A stretch of 58,778 nt of DNA from CAYLZO01 sp964387775 (GTDB taxonomy: Bacteria > Chloroflexota > Anaerolineae > JAAYZQ01): assembly GCA_964387775.1 (NCBI GenBank), contig CAYLZO010000004.1:1-58778 (forward strand), read 5' to 3'. Each line of letters begins with the position of its first letter. Within the stretch, counting starts at the first letter, position 1. The position numbers were made by a program, and so were the translations under genes. The notes below the pieces were generated by a model. That model saw only the letters and a list, made by a program, of their open reading frames with translations, was not told the origin of the DNA and did not search any database. Below are positions 38,947 to 48,384 of this stretch, in pieces.

Positions 38947-40134
38947 ATGTCATTTGCTCAGCGCATCGCGCACTTGAGAGAAGAGGGCGCCTACGCCGTG
39001 CTGGCCTGCGCCCAGGCGCTGGAGGCCCAGGGCTGCCACGTCATCCACCTGGAGATCGGCCAGCCCGATTTTGAGACCTATCCCCACGTCGCCCTGGCCG
39101 GCGTCCGGGCCATTACCGCCGGGGAGACGCGCTATAACCCCCCCTCGGGCGTGGCCGCCCTGCGCCGGGCCATCGCCGAGCACGCCGGGCAGCAGCGCGG
39201 CGTCGAGTTGGCGCCGGAGCAGGTCGTCGTCGCGCCGGGCACCAAGCCCCTCATCCTGCTGCCGATGCTGGCCCTGCTGGAGCCGGGCGACGAGGTGATT
39301 TATCCCGACCCCGGCTTTCCCAGCTACGCGGCCGCCATCAGCCTGGTCGGCGCGGCGCCGGTGCCGGTGCCCCTGGTCGAGGCGACCGGCTACGACCTGG
39401 ACCTGGACGCCTTTGACGCGGCGCTCAGCCCCCGGACGCGGCTGGTGCTCCTCAACTCGCCCAGCAACCCCACGGGCGGCATCCACCGCCCCGAGACGCT
39501 GGCCCACGTGGCCCAGGCCGCCCGCGAGCGGGACCTGTGGGTCCTGTCCGACGAGATCTATACCCGGCTAGTCTACGACGCACCGGCGCCCAGCATCGTC
39601 ACCCTGCCGGGCATGGCCGGGCGCACGGTCATCGCCGATGGCTTTTCCAAGACCTACGCCATGACCGGCTGGCGCCTGGGCTATGGGATCGCGCCCGCGA
39701 GCCTGGCCCAGAAGCTGGACCTGCTGCTCACCCACTCGGTGGGCTGCACGGCGACGTTCACCCAGTACGCCGGGCTGGAGGCGCTGGCCGGCCCCCAGGA
39801 CGCCGTGGACAGGGTGGTAGAGATCTTTCGCCGGCGCCGCGACCGCATCGTCGCGGGGCTGAACGCCATCCCCGGCGTGCGCTGCCCGCTGCCCCAGGGC
39901 GCCTTCTATGTCTTTCCCAACGTCGAAGCCTTTGGCAAGTCCTCGGCCGAGCTGGCCGACTATTTGCTGGCGGAGGCCGGCGTGGCCGTGCTGCCCGGTA
40001 CCTCCTTCGGCCGCAACGGCGAGGGCTACCTGCGGCTGTCCTACGCCAACTCGCTGGAGAACATCGAGACGGCGCTGGGGCGGATGGGGGAGGCGTTGGG
40101 GCGCCTGGGAATCGGGGAGGAGGAGGTCGCATAA
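38947..40134 (+). CDS. class I/II pyridoxal-phosphate aminotransferase
   Basis: A 395-residue fold-type I aminotransferase: LEIGQPDFETYPHVALAGV, RYNPPSGVAALRRAIAEH, YPDPGFPSYAAAI, LLNSPSNPTGGIHRPETL and the PLP lysine in DGFSKTYAMTGWRLGYGIA, with the C-terminal Arg in GYLRLSYANS. The layout fits aspartate/aromatic-type transaminases. Between two mttB genes it may remove the amino group of the demethylated product. ATG 38947 gives the typical start. The donor and acceptor are unknown. Confidence 0.9.
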   Translation: MSFAQRIAHLREEGAYAVLACAQALEAQGCHVIHLEIGQPDFETYPHVALAGVRAITAGETRYNPPSGVAALRRAIAEHAGQQRGVELAPEQVVVAPGTKPLILLPMLALLEPGDEVIYPDPGFPSYAAAISLVGAAPVPVPLVEATGYDLDLDAFDAALSPRTRLVLLNSPSNPTGGIHRPETLAHVAQAARERDLWVLSDEIYTRLVYDAPAPSIVTLPGMAGRTVIADGFSKTYAMTGWRLGYGIAPASLAQKLDLLLTHSVGCTATFTQYAGLEALAGPQDAVDRVVEIFRRRRDRIVAGLNAIPGVRCPLPQGAFYVFPNVEAFGKSSAELADYLLAEAGVAVLPGTSFGRNGEGYLRLSYANSLENIETALGRMGEALGRLGIGEEEVA

Positions 40135-40139
40135 AGACG

Positions 40140-41603
40140 GTGAATTCGGTGTTGTTCGGCGGGCCGCAGTTTGCGGTATTGTCGGAGAGCCAGATGCGGG
40201 ACCTGCACCTGGCGGCGCTGGAGGTGCTGCGGCGGACGGGCATCCGCTTCCACCACGCCGGGGCGCTGGAGATGCTCAAGGCGGCAGGGGCTTTTGTCCA
40301 CGACGGCAGCCTCGTCAAGTTCCCGGCGGCACTGGTGGAGGAGGCCATCGCCTCGGCGCCGGAGCGCATCGTGATGTGCGACCGGGACGGCGAGCCGGCG
40401 GTGTTCCTGGAGGACACCAAGGTCTGGTTCGGCACCGGCTCGGACTGCCTGAACTTTCTCGACCCGGAGACGGGCGAGCACCGCCGGTTCACCCAGGCCG
40501 ACCTCGTCGACGGCTATCACCTGTGCGACGCCCTGCCCAACATCCACTTTGTCATGTCCATCGGCATCCCGGCTGACCCTTCGAGTCTCTCAGGGCAAGG
40601 CGTCGAGCCCGAGATAGCCTACGACGTGCAGATGGCCCTCATGCTGGAGCACACGACCAAGCCGCTGGTGTTCGTCACCGACGACGGGGCCACCTGCCAG
40701 CGGGCCATCGACATGGCGGCCGCCGTCGCTGGGGGCTACGAGGCGCTGGCGGAGCAGCAGCACATCCTGCTCTACTCCGAGCCCAGCTCGCCGCTGCAAC
40801 AGTCCGAGTCGGCGGTGGACAAGCTGCTGCTGATGGCCGAGCACCGCCTGCCCATCGTCCACTCGCCGGCGCCGTTGATGGGCGGCACCGGGCCGATTAC
40901 GATGGCCAGCGGCCTGGCCCTGGCCCTGGCCGAGATCCTGAGCAGCCTGGTGGTCCACCAGCTCAAGAATCCCGGCGCGCCGTTCGTCTTTGGCTGCGGC
41001 CTGCACCACATGGACATGAAATCGGCCCAGATCTGCTACGGCTCGCCCGAATTCCAGCTCACCAAGGCGGCTATCGCCCAGATCGGCCGCTGGTACGGCC
41101 TGCCGACGTGGGGCTACGCCGGTTGCAGCGACGCCAAGGTGCTGGACGAGCAGGCGGCCGTCGAGGCGATGCTGTCGGTGCTGATGGCCAAGCTCAGCGG
41201 CGCCAATCTCATCCACGACGTGGGCTACCTGGAGAGCGGGCTGACCACGTCCTTCGAGATGATCGCCCTCACCGACGAGCTGGTGGCCCTGGCCGACCAC
41301 TTGATGAAGGGCATCGAGGTCAGCGACGAGACGCTGATGCTGGACGAGATCCACGACGTCGGCCCCGGCGGGCATTTCATGGACACCGAGCAGACGCTGG
41401 CCCGCTTTCGCGACTTTTGGTACCCGAGCTTGCTGGACCGGGGGCGGCGGGAGCAGTGGCTGGCCGAGGGGGGCACGACGCTGGGCCGGCGGCTCAACGC
41501 CCGGGTCAAAGAGATCATTTGTGAGCACCGGCCTGAGCCGCTCGCGCCAGAGGTCAAGGGGCGGATCCAGGAGATCCTGGCCGGGGCAAGGACGGACCGC
41601 TAG
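40140..41603 (+). CDS. MttB-family methyltransferase, paralogue 3 (non-pyrrolysine)
   Basis: A 487-residue MttB-family protein: SPLQQSESAVDKLLLMAEHRL, GGTGPITMASGLALALAE, GCSDAKVLDEQAAVEAML and IHDVGYLESGLTTSFEMIA. GTG 40140 lies 5 nt after the aminotransferase stop, with GGAGGAGGAGG upstream. A repeat-derived insert (ADPSSLSGQGVEP) sits near residue 150. It ends the putative iclR-mttC-mttB operon. The substrate is not known. Confidence 0.9.
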   Translation: MNSVLFGGPQFAVLSESQMRDLHLAALEVLRRTGIRFHHAGALEMLKAAGAFVHDGSLVKFPAALVEEAIASAPERIVMCDRDGEPAVFLEDTKVWFGTGSDCLNFLDPETGEHRRFTQADLVDGYHLCDALPNIHFVMSIGIPADPSSLSGQGVEPEIAYDVQMALMLEHTTKPLVFVTDDGATCQRAIDMAAAVAGGYEALAEQQHILLYSEPSSPLQQSESAVDKLLLMAEHRLPIVHSPAPLMGGTGPITMASGLALALAEILSSLVVHQLKNPGAPFVFGCGLHHMDMKSAQICYGSPEFQLTKAAIAQIGRWYGLPTWGYAGCSDAKVLDEQAAVEAMLSVLMAKLSGANLIHDVGYLESGLTTSFEMIALTDELVALADHLMKGIEVSDETLMLDEIHDVGPGGHFMDTEQTLARFRDFWYPSLLDRGRREQWLAEGGTTLGRRLNARVKEIICEHRPEPLAPEVKGRIQEILAGARTDR

Positions 41604-41633
41604 TTGACCGATTATTCAGCCCGAAAAGGCTAC

Positions 41634-41662
41634 TTGCTTTCGTATCGGGGCTATGGTATAAT
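41634..41662 (+). promoter_or_regulatory. promoter of the ABC importer operon
   Basis: TTGCTT, 17 bp, TATAAT (41657-41662). It is followed by a leader of about 230 nt without a supported gene. Confidence 0.6.
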
Positions 41663-41899
41663 CAGTGCATCGAGTTCGTAGCCAATGGATGGTCAATCGT
41701 GTCGTTCCATTCTGAGCCAGATCCTGCTGGACAACTTCAGACTGCCATTTATTCGCGTTAGCTTCTTCAAAGAGGGGAAGGAGGTGGTACAAAAGGAATA
41801 GAGAGAAAGCGGGGTCGGGAGTGAGCAGTGGAGACGCTACCTGGTTGTCTGCCCCCTCCTGACTTGAGGAAAAGATTATACGTAAGGAGGAGTAAAAGA

Positions 41900-43612
41900 A
41901 TGGAATTCTTTAGCAAGAAAGAAAACGACGAGGCGCACCCCTACATCCCAGAACTGAAAGACCTCTACCAGAAGGGGCGCGTTACCCGCCGCGAGTTCCT
42001 GCGCAACGCCACCCTGTTGGGCATGTCCTTCGCCGGCGCCAGCGCCTTCCTGGCGGCCTGTGGGCCGACAGAGGAACCCACCCAGCCTCCGGTCGAAGAG
42101 CCTGAGGAGCCGGCTGCCACCGAGGCCCCCGAGCCCACAGAGGCGACTGGCCCCCAGCGAGGCGGTACTTACACCGCTTCCATGCAGCTCCAGCTTCTCG
42201 ATCACCCCGCTCGCCTCTCCTGGGTTGAGGGGGCCAACATCGTGCGCCAGTTTGGGGAGTACCTGACCGAGACCGGCCCCGACAACATTACCCGCCCCTA
42301 TCTGTTGGAAAAGTGGGAGGCCAGCGAGGACGTCAAGACCTGGGACCTCTACCTGAGAAAAGGCGTCACCTGGAACAATGGCGACGACTTTACGGCCGAA
42401 GACGTGATGTTCACCTTTGGCGAGTGGCTGAACGAGGACGTGGGGTCCTCGATGCTCGGGCTCCTGGCCTACCTGGACGGTATGCAGTCGGTGGAAAAGG
42501 TGGACGACTATCACATCCGCCTGCACCTGAGCTACGGCGACATCGGCGTGCCGGAGCACATGTTCCACTATCCGGCCATCGTCCTGCACCGGGACTTTGA
42601 GGGGGACATCATCAAGCAGCCCGTGGGCACCGGCGCCTTCCTGCTGGAAGAGTACGCCGAGGGCGAGCGGGCCGTGTTCAAACGCCGTGAAGACTACTGG
42701 CGCAACGGCGCGGATGGCAAACCGCTGCCCTACCTGGACGAGTTGATCTACATCTCCACCGACAAGGACGCCGGCGTCGCGGCGTTGCAGGGTGGTCAGG
42801 TGGACAACCTGTACGATCCTCGCCCCACCGACTTTTTGGCCCTGAAGGACAATCCCAACCTGGCCGTTCGTGCCGTCAGCACGTCGCAGTGCCTGCTGGG
42901 ACGCATGCGCGTAGACCTGGAGCCCTGGGACGACGTGCGTGTGCGCAACGCCATGAAGATGTGCCAGGACCGGGCCAAGATCTTGCAGCTCGCCTACTTT
43001 GGCGAGGGAGAGCTGTCCATCGACGCCCACATGGCGCCCGTACACCCCGCCTACTGCGAAAAGCCGATCCCCGAGTACGACCCGGAGGGCGCCAAGGCGC
43101 TGTTGCAAGAGTACGCGGATGAAAAGGGTCTCGAGCTGCCGCTCAAAGTCACGCTGGCCACCAAGAACGACCAGGCCGAGCCCGAGATCGCCCAGGCGTT
43201 GAAGGAGCTGGCCAAACCGGCCGGCTTTGACATCATCCTGGACATCACCGAGCCGGCCGGCTATTGGGACCGCTGGACCGAGGTGGACCTGGGCATTACC
43301 TCCTGGACGCACCGACCCCTGGCGGTGATGGTCCTGCCCCTGGCCTACACCGAGGAAGCGATCGGCAACTGGAACGAGACGCGCTGGACCGACGACGAGT
43401 TCGAGACACTGTTGCGCGAGGCGCAAGCTACCCTGGACGTTGAAGCCCGGCGTGCCATCATGTGTGACATGGAAGACATCATGCAGGAGCGCGGCCCGGT
43501 TTTCAACAGCTACTGGAAGAGCGTTTGGAACATCACCAACAAAAAGTTCCAGAACGTCAAAGCCCACCCCACGGCCTACGACCTGCTCTACGACGTCTGG
43601 ATCAAGAGCTAG
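41900..43612 (+). CDS. extracellular solute-binding protein family 5 (peptide/amine ABC importer)
   Basis: A 570-residue binding lipoprotein. VTRREFLRNATLLGMSFAGA followed by SAFLAACG shows a twin-arginine-like signal with lipobox Cys. The mature protein has the SBP_bac_5 features: KGVTWNNGDDFTAEDVMFTF, GTGAFLLEEYAEGERAVFKR, DEFETLLREAQATLDVEARR. A Pro/Glu/Thr-rich linker follows the lipid anchor. AAGGAGGAG precedes ATG 41900. Placed right after the mttB set, it may import a methylated compound rather than a peptide. Confidence 0.9.
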   Translation: MEFFSKKENDEAHPYIPELKDLYQKGRVTRREFLRNATLLGMSFAGASAFLAACGPTEEPTQPPVEEPEEPAATEAPEPTEATGPQRGGTYTASMQLQLLDHPARLSWVEGANIVRQFGEYLTETGPDNITRPYLLEKWEASEDVKTWDLYLRKGVTWNNGDDFTAEDVMFTFGEWLNEDVGSSMLGLLAYLDGMQSVEKVDDYHIRLHLSYGDIGVPEHMFHYPAIVLHRDFEGDIIKQPVGTGAFLLEEYAEGERAVFKRREDYWRNGADGKPLPYLDELIYISTDKDAGVAALQGGQVDNLYDPRPTDFLALKDNPNLAVRAVSTSQCLLGRMRVDLEPWDDVRVRNAMKMCQDRAKILQLAYFGEGELSIDAHMAPVHPAYCEKPIPEYDPEGAKALLQEYADEKGLELPLKVTLATKNDQAEPEIAQALKELAKPAGFDIILDITEPAGYWDRWTEVDLGITSWTHRPLAVMVLPLAYTEEAIGNWNETRWTDDEFETLLREAQATLDVEARRAIMCDMEDIMQERGPVFNSYWKSVWNITNKKFQNVKAHPTAYDLLYDVWIKS

Positions 43613-43623
43613 TGCGATCATGA

Positions 43624-43659
43624 CAGTGCCGGCTTGCCATCCCCGGCAAGCCGGCACTG
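43624..43659. terminator. strong hairpin after the binding-protein gene
   Basis: A 15-bp stem around AGTGCCGGCTTGCC with loop ATCCCC and no T tract. Such hairpins often stabilise the binding-protein mRNA and lower read-through into permease genes. Confidence 0.65.
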
Positions 43660-43817
43660 GTCTCTGAGAGGGACCCTTCCGTTCCTGGCGCCAACGGAGT
43701 CTCGCTCTGCTGGTGGCTAGGTGATTCTGTGTTTTCCTGGCCTGGACAGAGCGCCCAGGTCAGGGGGAATGGGACATCCTGTCCTTTTATGTCCCCAATA
43801 AACGAAGGAGTGAACCT

Positions 43818-45137
43818 ATGGCTCGGTTCATCATACGTAGTATCATCTCGACGATTGTCACCATGCTGCTGGTCTCCTTTTTGCTCTTTGTGCTCATCGA
43901 CGTGGGCAGTGGTGACATCACGGTCAAGATCCTGGGCATCGAGTCCACCGCCGAGCAGCGAGCCTCCTACCGCGCCCAGTTGGGCCTGGATGCACCGTTG
44001 CTGCAAAGGTATCTCGATTGGCTGATCGGCAACGACTGGCGGGTCAGCCGCAAGGTGGGCCAGCCGCTGGTAACGGCCAAGAACCCCCAAACCGGTGAGC
44101 AGGAGTGGTGGGCGGATGTGGATGGCCAGTTGACCCGCTGGAAGATGGAAGAGGGGCGGCTGCTGGCTTTGAAACGGCAAGAGGATGGTTCGACCACGTC
44201 TCACCTGGTGAGCGGCGCCTGGCAAACCGACGAGAGCGGCCAGGAATACTTCTGGGGGCTCGATAGCCAGAACCGTGCCGTCAAGTGGGTACGCGGCGAG
44301 GGAGCGGAGGTCTGGGTGCGGACCAAGGCCGGGTTCCGCAAAGAGGGCGATGGCCCGAAGGAATACACCCCGCTGCTCAAGGGGATGTTGCGCGGCGATC
44401 CCGGCAAGTCGCTCGAATTCGGCCGACCTGTGGCCGTGACGTTGGTCCCCCGCATCCGCAACACCCTCATCCTGGCCGGGGTCGCGTTCGCCGTGGTGAT
44501 GCCCCTGGCCCTGGTGCTGGGCATCATCGCCGGCATCAACGAGGGCAAGATCCTGGACCGTATCATCTCTATCGGCGGCTTGGGGGCTACGGCCACGCCC
44601 GAGTTTGTCATCGGCGTCCTCTTGATCCTCATCTTTGTCATCTGGCTGAAAAAGCCAGGCGATCCGAACCAGCCTTTTTTCCCCATGCCCCTCTTTTTCA
44701 GCACCGATGCCATCTTTGAAACACCCATCATGCTCGTATTGCCCGTGCTAACGCTGACCCTGATCGAATTGGGGTACGTGGCCCGCATGACGCGGGCCAG
44801 CATGGTCGAGGTGATGGACTCGCCCTACATCCGCACGGCCATCATCAAGGGCATGCCCTACCGGCGCGTAGTCATGCGCCACGCCATCCGTAATGCCCTG
44901 ATGGCGCCTATCACGATTATCATGTTGCACGTCAACTGGCTGGTGGGCGGCGTCGTCGTCACCGAGGTGATCTTTGGTTATCCCGGGCTGGGCAACTATA
45001 TCTATCGGGCCGCGATCTTTGGCGATTTCTATGCCATCGAGGCGGCAGCGATGGTGACGGTCCTTATTGCCGTGATTACGCGGCTCGTGGGCGACTTTGC
45101 CTATACGCTGCTCAATCCGCGTATCCGGTACGCATAG
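43818..45137 (+). CDS. DppB-type ABC permease with large external insertion
   Basis: A 439-residue permease, about 110 longer than typical DppB. TM1 is IISTIVTMLLVSFLLFVLI. Residues about 75-185 form a Trp-rich soluble insert (EQEWWADVDGQLTRW, WGLDSQNRAVKWVRG). The usual core follows: TLILAGVAFAVVMPLALVLG, ISIGGLGATATPEFVIGV, and the coupling loop GMPYRRVVMRHAIRNALM. ATG 43818 with AAGGAG. The extra domain should face outside, next to the binding protein. Confidence 0.9.
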   Translation: MARFIIRSIISTIVTMLLVSFLLFVLIDVGSGDITVKILGIESTAEQRASYRAQLGLDAPLLQRYLDWLIGNDWRVSRKVGQPLVTAKNPQTGEQEWWADVDGQLTRWKMEEGRLLALKRQEDGSTTSHLVSGAWQTDESGQEYFWGLDSQNRAVKWVRGEGAEVWVRTKAGFRKEGDGPKEYTPLLKGMLRGDPGKSLEFGRPVAVTLVPRIRNTLILAGVAFAVVMPLALVLGIIAGINEGKILDRIISIGGLGATATPEFVIGVLLILIFVIWLKKPGDPNQPFFPMPLFFSTDAIFETPIMLVLPVLTLTLIELGYVARMTRASMVEVMDSPYIRTAIIKGMPYRRVVMRHAIRNALMAPITIIMLHVNWLVGGVVVTEVIFGYPGLGNYIYRAAIFGDFYAIEAAAMVTVLIAVITRLVGDFAYTLLNPRIRYA

Positions 45138-45154
45138 TTGACAAGGAGGTTTCT

Positions 45155-46078
45155 ATGACTGTCGCAACAGCGGCCAAGCCCGCGAAACAGCCCTCCCGTC
45201 TACAAAAGATGTGGAAGAGCTTGTCGATCGTTTTTGAATCCCGAGTCGCCACCGTCGGCCTGATCATGGTGCTCTTTTGGCTCATCGCGGCGCTCCTCTC
45301 ACTCTTCTGGACGCCCCACGACCCCAATGCGTCGGACTTTGTCCAGAACCTACCGCCCAACGCCACCAACTGGCTGGGCACCGATCACCTGGGCCGGGAC
45401 ATCCTTTCGCGCTTGATGCAGGGCACGCAGGTGATCCTGCTCAAGACCCGTCTGCCCGGCGACACGAACGTCTCCATCCCCGGGGGTGTGGCCATCTGGG
45501 GCGTGTTGGGCTCGCTGTCCCTGGGATCCGTGCTGGGCCTCAACGCCGGCTATCGCGGCGGCTGGTGGGACCAGGTCATCATGCAGGTGCTCGACGCGCT
45601 GATCGCCTTCCCCCGCATCGTGCTCTACCTGGTGGTCATCGCCGCCCTGGGCCAGGGCGACCTGGTCGTGATCCTGGCCATCACCATCACGGGGGCGCCG
45701 GGCGTCGCCCGGCTGGCCCGCAGCCTGGCCCTGGACATCAAGACCCGCGATTACATCCGCGCCGCCGAGACGCGGGGCGAGAGCGTGTGGTTTGTCATGT
45801 TCCGCGAGATCCTGCCCAACGCCCGCGGCCCTCTGCTGGTGGATGCCATGCTGCGGGTGGGATACGCCATCTTTGCCATCGGCACCCTGGGATTCTTGGG
45901 CATCGGCCTGCCGCCCCCAGACCCCGATTGGGGCAATATGGTAAATGAGGCCCGCCGGAACATCTTTTCCAATCCCTTGGCCGTACTGTGGCCCGCTTTG
46001 GCCATCTCGACCCTCGTCATCGGTCTCAATCTTTTTGCCGACGGCTTGCGCGAAGAGATGACCCGCTACCAGAAGTAG
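45155..46078 (+). CDS. DppC-type ABC permease
   Basis: A 307-residue permease: TM1 VGLIMVLFWLIAALLSLFW, WLGTDHLGRDILSRLMQGTQ (family hallmark), the coupling motif RAAETRGESVWFVMFREILPN, and GTLGFLGIGLPPPDPDWGNM. It forms a heterodimer with the DppB-type protein. AAGGAGG precedes the ATG; the gap to the previous stop is 17 nt. Confidence 0.92.
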   Translation: MTVATAAKPAKQPSRLQKMWKSLSIVFESRVATVGLIMVLFWLIAALLSLFWTPHDPNASDFVQNLPPNATNWLGTDHLGRDILSRLMQGTQVILLKTRLPGDTNVSIPGGVAIWGVLGSLSLGSVLGLNAGYRGGWWDQVIMQVLDALIAFPRIVLYLVVIAALGQGDLVVILAITITGAPGVARLARSLALDIKTRDYIRAAETRGESVWFVMFREILPNARGPLLVDAMLRVGYAIFAIGTLGFLGIGLPPPDPDWGNMVNEARRNIFSNPLAVLWPALAISTLVIGLNLFADGLREEMTRYQK

Positions 46079-46088
46079 AGGAGGCGAA

Positions 46089-48200
46089 ATGACTGACTAC
46101 AAACCAACAGGACCTGGGGGACCACCGGTCTTGAGACTCGAAGAGGTGGCAGTCGCCTACAAGGTGCGGGGGGGCGAGATCGAGGCCGTTCAGGACGTAT
46201 CCTTTGACATCAACCGTGGCGAATCCCACGGCATCGTGGGCGAGTCAGGTTGTGGAAAAAGCACCGTCGCCTGGGCCATCGTCAACTTTTTGGGGGCGAA
46301 CGGCTACGTAAAACGGGGCAGCATCAAGTTCCAGGGACGAGAGCTGGTGGGCGTCACTGGCGAGGAACTGCGCCGGCTGCGCGGCGACCAGATCGCCATG
46401 GTCTACCAGGACCCCATGCAAGCCCTCAACCCCTCCATGCGCCTCGGCGACCAGATGAAAGAGGTTCTCACCGTCCACCGGGGCATGAGCGACAAAGAAG
46501 CCGAAAAGAAGTGCATCGAGATGCTGGAGCGGGTCTACATGCCCGATCCGGCCAACGTCATGCGCCGCTACCCCCACCAGATCTCGGGCGGCCAACAGCA
46601 GCGCGTGGTCATCGGCATGGCTTTGTTGAACAACCCGGCGCTGCTGATCATGGACGAGCCGACCACGGCCCTGGACGTGACCGTCGAGGCGGCCGTGTTG
46701 GACCTGATCGCCGAATTGCGGCGGGATTTCGACACGGCCATCATGTACATCACCCACAATCTGGGCGTGGTGGCCCGCGTTTCGACGCGCATCGGCGTGA
46801 TGTATGCCGGCGAGATGGTGGAACGCGCCACGGTCGAAAACATCTTTTTGCGCCCCCAGCACCCCTACACCCAGGGGCTGATGCGCTGCGTGCCCAAGCT
46901 GGGCGCCGACAAGGCGGAAAGCATCCTCTATCCGATTCGGGGCCGGGTGCCGCCGCCGAACGCCCGTCCCGCCGGGTGCATCTTTTCGCCCCGGTGCGAC
47001 TATGTCCGGGAACGCTGCCGGGAGGAGCATCCCGAACTGCGCAAGATACCGGGCACCGAGAACTGGGCGCGCTGCCACTTTTCCGAAGAGATCGACGCCG
47101 GCCAGTGGGAGCCTACAGAGGACGTCGAAGTGCCAACCCTCGCCGCCGAGGAGCGGGAACGAGAGCCGATCCTCGAGGTGGATGACCTGACCAAGTACTA
47201 TGAGGTTCAGGGCGGTTCACTCAAGGACGTCCTGGGATTTGGCGAGAAGCGCTACGTAAAAGCCGTGGAACAGGCGTCCTTTGAGGTGCTCAAAGGAAAA
47301 ACGTTGGGCATTGTGGGCGAATCGGGTTGTGGCAAGAGTACCCTGATCAAGACGATCATCGGTCTCGAAGAAGCCACCAGTGGCAAGGGCCAATTCCTGA
47401 GCTTTGACGTCACGAGCGATATCTCGGAACGTGACGAGGGGCTCATCCAGGAATTGCAGATGGTCTTCCAAAACCCCGACTCGACCATGAACCCATCGTA
47501 CACGGTGGGCCAGCAGATCGGTCGGCCCATGATCCGCTTCAAGACCGTGCCCAAGAATCAGGTGCGAGACGAGGTCATCAAGATCTTGAAATCGATGCGC
47601 CTCGGGGAAAACTACTACGACCGGCTGCCCCGGCAGCTCAGTGGTGGTGAGAAACAGCGCGTGGGCATCGCCCGCGCCCTGGCCAGCCGTCCGGAACTGG
47701 TGCTCTGCGACGAGCCGGTGAGCGCCTTGGACGTATCGGTCCAGGCTGCGATCCTCAACCTGCTGTTGCAGGTCCAGGATGAGCTTGACACGACGTTGCT
47801 CTTTATCGCCCACGACCTCAGCGTGGTGCGTTTCTTCTCGGACTATGTGGCGGTGATGTATCTGGGCCAGATCATGGAGATCGGGCCGGCGGACGCCATC
47901 TATGCCCCGCCCTACCACCCCTACACCGAGGCCCTGCTCTCGGCCGTGCCTGTCCCCGACCCCCGGGCGACGCAGAAGCATATCCGCCTGAAGGGCTCGG
48001 TGCCCAGCGCCATCAGCCCGCCCAGTGGCTGCCGCTTCCACACCCGCTGTCCCCGGCGCAACCTGCTACCCAACGACGGCCAGATCTGTGAGGAAGAAAC
48101 GCCGCCCTGGCGCCAGGTTACGGAAGAGCACCGCATCTTTTGCCACATTCCCGTGGAAACGCTGCAAACGTTCGATCCGGTAGTCACAACAGGCGACTAG
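46089..48200 (+). CDS. fused DppD-DppF ABC ATPase
   Basis: A 703-residue protein with two complete ATPases. Domain 1: GIVGESGCGKSTVAWAIV, ISGGQQQRVVIGMALL, LLIMDEPTTALDV, and an oligopeptide-type C-terminal Cys motif (CIFSPRCDYVRERC). Domain 2: GIVGESGCGKSTLIKTII, LSGGEKQRVGIARAL, LVLCDEPVSALDV, and RFHTRCPRRNLLPNDGQIC. The domains are normally separate DppD and DppF. It drives import through the two preceding permeases. GGAGG precedes the ATG. Confidence 0.95.
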   Translation: MTDYKPTGPGGPPVLRLEEVAVAYKVRGGEIEAVQDVSFDINRGESHGIVGESGCGKSTVAWAIVNFLGANGYVKRGSIKFQGRELVGVTGEELRRLRGDQIAMVYQDPMQALNPSMRLGDQMKEVLTVHRGMSDKEAEKKCIEMLERVYMPDPANVMRRYPHQISGGQQQRVVIGMALLNNPALLIMDEPTTALDVTVEAAVLDLIAELRRDFDTAIMYITHNLGVVARVSTRIGVMYAGEMVERATVENIFLRPQHPYTQGLMRCVPKLGADKAESILYPIRGRVPPPNARPAGCIFSPRCDYVRERCREEHPELRKIPGTENWARCHFSEEIDAGQWEPTEDVEVPTLAAEEREREPILEVDDLTKYYEVQGGSLKDVLGFGEKRYVKAVEQASFEVLKGKTLGIVGESGCGKSTLIKTIIGLEEATSGKGQFLSFDVTSDISERDEGLIQELQMVFQNPDSTMNPSYTVGQQIGRPMIRFKTVPKNQVRDEVIKILKSMRLGENYYDRLPRQLSGGEKQRVGIARALASRPELVLCDEPVSALDVSVQAAILNLLLQVQDELDTTLLFIAHDLSVVRFFSDYVAVMYLGQIMEIGPADAIYAPPYHPYTEALLSAVPVPDPRATQKHIRLKGSVPSAISPPSGCRFHTRCPRRNLLPNDGQICEEETPPWRQVTEEHRIFCHIPVETLQTFDPVVTTGD

Positions 48201-48210
48201 GCGAATTCTC

Positions 48211-48330
48211 AGGGCAATCGCATTTGTCATTGCGAGGAGCGCCAGCGACGAAGCAATCCCCTGAATCAAGTAGAGATTGCTTCGCTTCGCTCGCAATGAC
48301 GGGTGTCAGAGGTCTAAACGCGATTGCCCT
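48211..48330. repeat. 120-bp palindromic MITE-like element
   Basis: Outer ends AGGGCAATCGC/GCGATTGCCCT (11 bp) enclose inner arms TCATTGCGAG...CTCGCAATGA and GAAGCAATC...GATTGCTTC. Elements with TCATTGCGAG and GAAGCAATC words are widespread in bacteria. No coding capacity. Confidence 0.8.
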
Positions 48331-48384
48331 GGGCGAAATCCAAAGCATTCTAGACGTCTTTGAACCAACGGAGGGAAACTCACG

